10,235 nt of DNA. It comes from Gammaproteobacteria bacterium (GTDB taxonomy: Bacteria; Pseudomonadota; Gammaproteobacteria; Steroidobacterales; Steroidobacteraceae). Shown one piece after another: positions 6,431 to 10,235 of the stretch; within the stretch, counting starts at the first letter, position 1, and each line of letters starts with the position of its first letter. The stretch lies in the NCBI GenBank assembly GCA_030038645.1, contig JASHSR010000389.1, positions 1-10,235 on the forward strand, written 5' to 3'. Position numbers and translations under genes: made by a program. The notes beneath the pieces are model-generated. The model saw only the letters and a list, made by a program, of their open reading frames with translations. It was not told the origin of the DNA and made no database searches.

Positions 6431-7186
6431 CTACTTGCGTTGGAGCATCGTGACCCGGGAAGCCATCTGCGTGCGGCCCTTCGCCCAGGTCGCCTTGGTC
6501 GCCGGCCGCTCGTAGATCTTGCGCAGCCACTCCATGATGTGCGGCGTCTTCTCGTCGTTGCACCGATCCGGCTGCGAGAGCGGCAGCGCATACGCCAAGT
6601 TGAAGCCGTTGATGTCGGCGAGCGAGAAGGCGCTCCCCGCGATCCACGGATGGGTCGCCAAGTGCTGCTCGAGCGCCGCCGTGCCGAAGGCGCCGCGGCG
6701 GCGCGACTCGGCGAGCTCGGCCGGCGAGAACTCGTTGAACATGGCCTTGCGCCACGCGATGCGGCGCGACTCGAGCGGAATGCGCTCGATCGCCTTCTCG
6801 AGCTCCGCTCGGTCCCTGCTGCGCACCGCCGGGCCGACGAAGACGCTCCACCCGATCATGCTGAGCGAGGGCGCGAAGTACGAATCGAAGAAGCGCATCC
6901 ACCAGCGCATGCGCCAGCGCTCCTTGGGATCGGCCGGCCGCAGCGGCGGACCCTCGAACGTCTCGTCGATGTACTCCATCATCGGCGTCGACTCGGTGAG
7001 GATCTTGCCGTCGTGGACCAGCGCGGGGATCGTGCCGTCCGGGTTGACCTCGAGGTACTCGGGCTTGTGCTGGTCGAAATTGAGCAGGTCGAGGTAGTGG
7101 CTCTCGTACGCGACGCCCTTCTCCGCCAAGGCGAGCATGGGCTTGCCGGAGTTGGCGTTGGGCTCCCAGTGGTACAGCGTCAGCAT
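6431..7186 (-). CDS. Glutathione S-transferase, LigF (beta-etherase)-like
   Basis: A 251-residue cytosolic GST. The N-terminal thioredoxin fold shows LTLYHWEPNANSGKP (residues 2-16), with N12-S13 at the place of the GSH-activating serine, cis-P54 in TIPAL, and the gamma-glutamyl-binding E65-S66 in LTEST. The helical domain has MIGW and the N-capping box SLAD in FSLADINGFN. The opening ANSxKP, the FDQH segment and the domain-2 RxWxxxxDxYF/SxIGW pattern resemble LigF of Sphingobium, a beta-aryl ether-cleaving GST, from memory. This supports a LigF-like clade but not the reaction. Reductive ether cleavage, dehalogenation or simple conjugation all remain possible. The start at 7186 is chosen over an upstream in-frame start at 7222 because GAGGA lies just before it and MLTLYH aligns with the paralogue. 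It is the first gene of the GST pair. Confidence 0.9.
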   Translation of the reverse strand: MLTLYHWEPNANSGKPMLALAEKGVAYESHYLDLLNFDQHKPEYLEVNPDGTIPALVHDGKILTESTPMMEYIDETFEGPPLRPADPKERWRMRWWMRFFDSYFAPSLSMIGWSVFVGPAVRSRDRAELEKAIERIPLESRRIAWRKAMFNEFSPAELAESRRRGAFGTAALEQHLATHPWIAGSAFSLADINGFNLAYALPLSQPDRCNDEKTPHIMEWLRKIYERPATKATWAKGRTQMASRVTMLQRK

Positions 7187-7263
7187 GATGTCCTCGCTTG
7201 CGCCCTGCGGCCCGCCGCGCATGGAGGCGGCGCGGCCGCCCGCGGGGGCTCGTTGAGCCGCAC

Positions 7264-7269
7264 ACTATA
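7264..7269 (-). promoter_or_regulatory. Possible -10 box for the GST pair
   Basis: TATAGT on the minus strand, about 78 bases before the GST start, in the 136-base spacer after the DUF4915-like gene. No convincing -35 box lies 16-18 bases upstream, so this is tentative. The rest of the spacer is very GC-rich with short hairpins (for example GGCC-GTA-GGCC on the minus strand) and no T tract. Confidence 0.25.
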
Positions 7270-7322
7270 GCTCACTGCGCCTGGCCCTCCCTAGCGGCGG
7301 GCCTACGGCCGCGATGCCGCCT

Positions 7323-8369
7323 CTACTCGGAGGTGCGCTTGTATCGAGCCAGCCCGAGGTACTCGCTCGTTCCGCGAATCTCATCGTGCATCGCATCGAT
7401 ACGGCGCGCGGCGGCATCCCTGAAGAGCTGCGAGGGCGTGAATCGAGTCCCTAAGAAAATGACGTCGTAGATTTCCCGGGCGTAGGAAGTGAAATCGAGG
7501 TGCAGGGCGGTGGAGAGATCCGGATTGAGGAAGTAGAGCGAAGAGCGCTGCCAAGGATTGCCGTGCGGGTCACGGCATGCCGGCATTTTTTTGAAAGACG
7601 CCGACGACCGCGACCTGGACCGATAGCAGCTCGAGCCTATTACGAAATGCCGGCCCGTGAACGTGCACCCGCGCGTGTACCCCGAGAGGCGCGCCTTCCG
7701 CAGCGCGCCGCCTCCCGGCTCGAGGAGGCAGAAGGAGCTCCTGAGCGACTCGCAGAATCCAACGACGCCGTTCGGCAGGCAAGTGAGGCTGTGCGGATCG
7801 CCCAAGTTTCCGTGGACCTTCGTGCCGTTGCTCACGTCGAAGATGGCCCCGAGGCGGGCGTCCGCTCTCCACTTGATGCCGAACATCGAGACGAGCATCG
7901 CTCCACCGTCGATGAAGCAAATGGAGTTGAGATGAATCGCGTCTTCTTTCGTGATCGCGCCGGTGAAGGCGATTTTCTCCTCTCCGAAGAGAGCGCTGCC
8001 CTCGCAGCCGATCGACACGACCTGATTGCGCGCCGTGGAGACGATGTAAAGAGCGCCGTCCCGCTCGGCGAGTGAATGAATATCCTGCGCTTGCTTGCAT
8101 TCGAACCGGCCATTCGCTCGCAAATCCGGTCCCAGGCTCAGGATCCTCGGGTTTTTCCCCTGGATGGCGACAAAGCAGCTTTTCTCCGTCGCAACGATAC
8201 CGGTGACTCCGATATCGGTGGACGCGTTGATCGCATCGTCCAGGTTGAGCCAGCTGATGCCCTCGGTCGTGAGCGCCGCCACGCTGTACCGCGATCCGAA
8301 GCTACCGAGGTTACAGCATGAGATGAGAATGACTTCGCCTCGATTGAGGAACTCGCTTAGTTGACCCAT
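7323..8369 (-). CDS. DUF4915/TIGR03032-like protein (predicted beta-propeller-like)
   Basis: A 348-residue protein of unknown function. Features I associate with the DUF4915/TIGR03032 families are VILISCCNLGS near the N-terminus (13-23), a repeated four-strand pattern with HLNSICFIDGGAMLVSMFG (146-164), DPHSLTCLPNGVVGFCES (191-208), the conserved SGYTRGCTFTGRHFVIGSS (229-247), and SLYFLNPDL...REIYDVIFLG near the end. Such proteins often occur with glycosyl- or methyltransferases in surface-glycan or natural-product loci, and a methyltransferase is divergent here. The start is uncertain: ATG at 8369 fits the family N-terminus, whereas a GTG at 8495 would add 42 unpersuasive residues. Neither has a strong ribosome binding site. 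A run of seven A in the coding strand (near residue 260) is a slippage-prone spot. Base composition is lower in GC than the flanking genes. Confidence 0.7.
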   Translation of the reverse strand: MGQLSEFLNRGEVILISCCNLGSFGSRYSVAALTTEGISWLNLDDAINASTDIGVTGIVATEKSCFVAIQGKNPRILSLGPDLRANGRFECKQAQDIHSLAERDGALYIVSTARNQVVSIGCEGSALFGEEKIAFTGAITKEDAIHLNSICFIDGGAMLVSMFGIKWRADARLGAIFDVSNGTKVHGNLGDPHSLTCLPNGVVGFCESLRSSFCLLEPGGGALRKARLSGYTRGCTFTGRHFVIGSSCYRSRSRSSASFKKMPACRDPHGNPWQRSSLYFLNPDLSTALHLDFTSYAREIYDVIFLGTRFTPSQLFRDAAARRIDAMHDEIRGTSEYLGLARYKRTSE

Positions 8370-8552
8370 CGCGACCCAGTCTTCAAGGAGAATAATGCCG
8401 ATCGCCCGGAGTCTAGCATCGCGGAAGCTCGCTCGGCCTGCTAGGAATGTAACGTCATGTAAATCGCCTCGCCTGCGTTGAGAGCGCAGCGCCACCCGAC
8501 TCGCCGCGCAGCGGTCGATCCGGAATTCGCGACGTACGCCCTTGCTCCGAGG

Positions 8553-8575
8553 GCCGCCTCTCGCTCGGAGGCGGC
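8553..8575. repeat. Perfect 8-base hairpin between the divergent genes
   Basis: GCCGCCTC, a 7-base loop, then GAGGCGGC. It lies in the 291-base spacer (8370-8660) between the DUF4915-like gene and the methyltransferase, 86 bases before the latter's ATG. There is no T tract. It could be an operator or mRNA leader structure. The remainder of the spacer shows only weak promoter-like matches. Confidence 0.4.
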
Positions 8576-8619
8576 GATGTCCGCCGCCGCGGCGCGGAAC
8601 TCACGTGCACGCAAACGCG

Positions 8620-8625
8620 TATAGT
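8620..8625 (+). promoter_or_regulatory. Possible -10 box for the methyltransferase
   Basis: TATAGT, one mismatch from consensus, about 36 bases before the ATG at 8661. The -35 region (around 8597-8602) is a poor match, so confidence is low. Confidence 0.3.
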
Positions 8626-8649
8626 CCGCGCTTCCTGGCCCGATGAACC

Positions 8650-8656
8650 GGAGGAG
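8650..8656 (+). promoter_or_regulatory. Ribosome binding site of the methyltransferase
   Basis: GGAGGAG, 4 bases before the ATG at 8661. It selects this start over an in-frame ATG at 8643, which lies upstream of the site. Confidence 0.75.
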
Positions 8657-8660
8657 CGAC

Positions 8661-9317
8661 ATGAGTCTGTGGCAGGATTTTCTCACTAACGACGGGAAAG
8701 TGATCCATAAGTGGGTTCACTACTTCCCCGTTTATGAGCGACATTTCTCCTGGTACTGCAACAAGTCGCTGACGTTTCTCGAGATCGGGGTGGCAAAAGG
8801 CGGGTCCCTGCCCATGTGGCAGCGATTTTTCGGGCCGCTGGCGAAGATCGTGGGCATCGACCACGAGGAGAAGTGCAAGGCGCACGAGGCTGCGGGTATT
8901 TTCGTGCGGATTGGCGATCAGGCGGACGAGCGGTTTCTGCAAAGCGTAATCGACGAGTTTGGCGTTCCGGACGTGGTCCTCGACGATGGCAGTCACCGCA
9001 TGGAGGAGACCGCCAAGAGCTTCCAATTTCTCTATCCCAGGATGCCGAAGAATGCCGTTTACATGGTCGAGGACGTCCACACCTCGTACTGGCCGGAATT
9101 CGGCGGCGGCATCGACAATCCGAACACGTTCGTCAACTTGTCGAAGAGCTTCGTCGACCGATTGAATGCCGATCACAGCCGCGGCCGGATCGAGCCGGAC
9201 TTCATCACCCGACAAACCTTCGGCATCAGTTTCTACGACAGCGTGATCGTTTTCGAGAAGGGAGACGTTTGGCGCAAGGAGGCGCCACGCTCCGGCCGCA
9301 GGCCGATTTTTGGCTGA
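8661..9317 (+). CDS. Class I SAM-dependent O-methyltransferase, MycE-like (metal-dependent)
   Basis: A 218-residue Rossmann-fold methyltransferase. Motif I is FLEIGVAKGGS (39-49), the ribose-binding acid is D67 in VGIDHEE, and GDQAD (85-89) matches the adenine-side loop. DDGSH (108-112) and EDVHTSYWPEFGGG (137-150) are strongly reminiscent of the mycinamicin sugar O-methyltransferase MycE. The spacing from D109 to E137-D138 equals that between the MycE metal ligands D275 and E303/D304, and H112 falls on its proposed base H278 (from memory of that structure). This predicts a Mg2+-dependent sugar or small-molecule O-methyltransferase. It lacks the N-terminal extension of MycE. The neighbour is a divergent DUF4915-like gene. 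Together they suggest glycan or secondary-metabolite decoration, not catabolism. Base composition is lower in GC than that of the oxygenase gene. Confidence 0.85.
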   Translation: MSLWQDFLTNDGKVIHKWVHYFPVYERHFSWYCNKSLTFLEIGVAKGGSLPMWQRFFGPLAKIVGIDHEEKCKAHEAAGIFVRIGDQADERFLQSVIDEFGVPDVVLDDGSHRMEETAKSFQFLYPRMPKNAVYMVEDVHTSYWPEFGGGIDNPNTFVNLSKSFVDRLNADHSRGRIEPDFITRQTFGISFYDSVIVFEKGDVWRKEAPRSGRRPIFG

Positions 9318-9367
9318 TCGAGCTGCGACGCCCCGGCGCGGCCCCGCCACGCTTCGCATTCCATGCT

Positions 9368-9421
9368 CCGCGTGTCGGTCCGGCGCGCACGTCCATGGGC
9401 GCGCGTTCGCCGCCGACGCGG
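9368..9421. repeat. Nested inverted repeat between convergent genes
   Basis: The outer arms CCGCG-(TG)-TCGG (9368-9378) and CCGACGCGG (9413-9421) enclose inner arms GCGCGC (9383-9388) and GCGCGC (9399-9404). It ends one base before the SDR stop, in the 105-base spacer (9318-9422) shared with the methyltransferase. It could act as a two-way transcription barrier or 3' stabiliser. No T tract is present on either strand, so I do not call it a rho-independent terminator. Confidence 0.4.
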
Positions 9422-9422
9422 C

Positions 9423-10163
9423 TCACCCCCTGCCGACGTAGGGCATCTTGGTCGCCATGATGGTCATGAACAGCACGTTCGCATCGAGGGGCAGGTTCGC
9501 CATCTGCAGCACGGCGCTCGCGACGTACTTCACGTCCATCAGCGGCTCGGGCGACTTCGCCTTCGCGGAGAGCTGGGCGGCAAGCTCCGTGCGTGCGTTG
9601 CCGATGTCGATCTGCCCGCAGGCGATGTCGTACTCGCGGCCGTCGAGAGAGGTGGACTTCGTGAGGCCGGTCATGCCGTGCTTGCTCGCCGTGTAGGCGG
9701 CCGAGTGCAGCCGGGGCGAATGCGCCGAGATCGAGCCGTTGTTGATGATGCGGCCGCCGCGTGGCCGCTGCGCCTTCATGATCCGGAACGCCTCCTGGGT
9801 GCAGAGGAAGGCGCCCGTGAGGTTCGTCGCGATGACATTGGCCCATTGCGCGTAGGCGAGATCCTCGAGCGGCACGGCCGGGGCGCTCACTCCCGCGTTG
9901 TTGAAGAGCACGTCGAGCCGTCCGAACGTTTCCTGTATCCGCGAGAACAGCGCGTGCACGGAGGCCGGCTGCGTCACGTCGGCCGTGACCACGAGAGCGT
10001 TGCCGGCGGCTGCCCCAGCCTCGGCCGCCGTCTGCTCCAAGGTTTGCCGGTGTCGGCCCGCGAGCGCTACGCGGTAGCCGTCCGCAAGGAACGCCAAAGA
10101 GACCGCCCGTCCGATGCCGCTTCCCGCTCCCGTGACGACCGCGACCTTGCCGCCTGAAGGCAT
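9423..10163 (-). CDS. Classical short-chain dehydrogenase/reductase (SDR)
   Basis: A 246-residue NAD(P)-dependent oxidoreductase, the usual length for classical SDRs. Cofactor motif TGAGSGIG is at 11-18, ADVT at 61-64, NNAG at 88-91, N114 in the structural NLTG, and the catalytic triad is S144, Y157 and K161 (YTASK). The basic GRHR (36-39) after the second strand favours NADP(H), by family rule. The substrate (an alcohol/ketone) is unknown. The C-terminal TIMATKMPYVGRG looks intact. ATG 10163 is chosen because GGGGAG lies 7 bases before it and the Rossmann strand starts at the right distance. An in-frame start at 10214 adds 17 unsupported residues. It lies on the same strand as the GST pair but is separated from it by the methyltransferase island. 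Upstream only 72 bases are visible. Confidence 0.92.
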   Translation of the reverse strand: MPSGGKVAVVTGAGSGIGRAVSLAFLADGYRVALAGRHRQTLEQTAAEAGAAAGNALVVTADVTQPASVHALFSRIQETFGRLDVLFNNAGVSAPAVPLEDLAYAQWANVIATNLTGAFLCTQEAFRIMKAQRPRGGRIINNGSISAHSPRLHSAAYTASKHGMTGLTKSTSLDGREYDIACGQIDIGNARTELAAQLSAKAKSPEPLMDVKYVASAVLQMANLPLDANVLFMTIMATKMPYVGRG

Positions 10164-10174
10164 GGCTTCACTCC

Positions 10175-10190
10175 CCGGTAGTTGAACCGG
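10175..10190. repeat. Small hairpin upstream of the SDR ribosome binding site
   Basis: CCGGT, a 6-base loop, then ACCGG, directly before the GGGGAG ribosome binding site on the minus strand. Nearby TTGACC (10220-10215) could be a -35 box, but no acceptable -10 follows, so no promoter is called in 10164-10235. Confidence 0.25.
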
Positions 10191-10235
10191 CAGAGCATTG
10201 CCCGGCTGCCTCACCCGGTCAAGCTCCCCCGCCCC

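Noticed and set aside
5556..7265. A 569-residue minus-strand frame that looks like a GST with a long N-terminal extension
   Set aside because: The first 300 or so residues are an out-of-frame reading of the upstream GST gene. The real protein begins at MLELYH (6341), with its own ribosome binding site and alignment to the paralogue.
6368..7270. A 300-residue plus-strand frame opposite the GST gene
   Set aside because: It is Arg/Leu/Glu-rich low-complexity sequence with no motif, lying opposite a well-supported gene.
7270..7322. GC-rich hairpins after the DUF4915-like stop as a terminator
   Set aside because: The stems are short and there is no T tract. They are not distinguishable from chance in such GC-rich sequence.
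7577..7592. ATGCCGGCAT followed by seven T on the plus strand, resembling a rho-independent terminator
   Set aside because: It lies inside the DUF4915-like coding region on the opposite strand, the palindrome has no loop, and no plus-strand gene ends there.
10215..10220. TTGACC as -35 box of an SDR promoter
   Set aside because: The hexamer 17 bases downstream (AATGCT) matches the -10 consensus at only three positions.
1..10235. tRNA, rRNA, CRISPR arrays, insertion sequences or integration sites
   Set aside because: I saw no regularly spaced repeats, no transposase or integrase motifs, no terminal inverted repeats around the lower-GC island and no tRNA-like cloverleaf sequence.

Overview
The window is GC-rich, tightly packed DNA. 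Its gene content (a DUF6152 exported protein, a phthalate-type Rieske oxygenase, LigF-like glutathione S-transferases, and sigma70-like promoters) suggests a soil or aquatic proteobacterium, probably beta- or gamma-class, with a broad appetite for aromatic or xenobiotic compounds. No rRNA, tRNA, CRISPR array or transposase was seen. The genus cannot be fixed from this sequence.

Layout. (1) Positions 1-3635, minus strand: a compact operon read right to left. It runs from a DUF6152 exported protein (3207-3635) to a second exported protein of unknown function (2387-3193), an aldehyde dehydrogenase (850-2343), and a 3-hydroxyisobutyrate-dehydrogenase-family oxidoreductase that leaves the window at position 1. 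Spacings are 13, 43 and 8 bases. (2) Positions 3636-3798: a divergent control region with promoter-like elements on both strands and a 13-base dyad over one -35 box. (3) Positions 3799-5482, plus strand: a Rieske non-heme iron oxygenase alpha subunit followed by a small unrecognised gene. (4) Positions 5556-7186, minus strand: two paralogous LigF-like glutathione S-transferases, one with a degenerate glutathione site. (5) Positions 7323-9317: a visibly less GC-rich island holding a DUF4915/TIGR03032-like gene (minus) and a MycE-like metal-dependent methyltransferase (plus), divergently arranged. (6) Positions 9423-10163, minus strand: a classical short-chain dehydrogenase/reductase.

How they may work together. 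Regions 1-4 and 6 together look like catabolic functions: ring or side-chain oxygenation, glutathione-dependent cleavage or conjugation, alcohol oxidation (SDR, HIBADH-like) and aldehyde oxidation, with two exported proteins co-transcribed with the dehydrogenases. The set resembles the functional classes of bacterial beta-aryl-ether (lignin dimer) or phthalate-like catabolism, but no substrate can be assigned from sequence. The methyltransferase/DUF4915 pair looks unrelated to this, more like glycan or natural-product modification genes inserted between catabolic blocks.

The most interesting points are these. The mature DUF6152 protein is predicted to start with His-His, which would allow an N-terminal histidine metal site. 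The second GST has lost its glutathione-site residues. The DUF4915/methyltransferase island has a different base composition. A small gene of unknown function sits directly behind the oxygenase.
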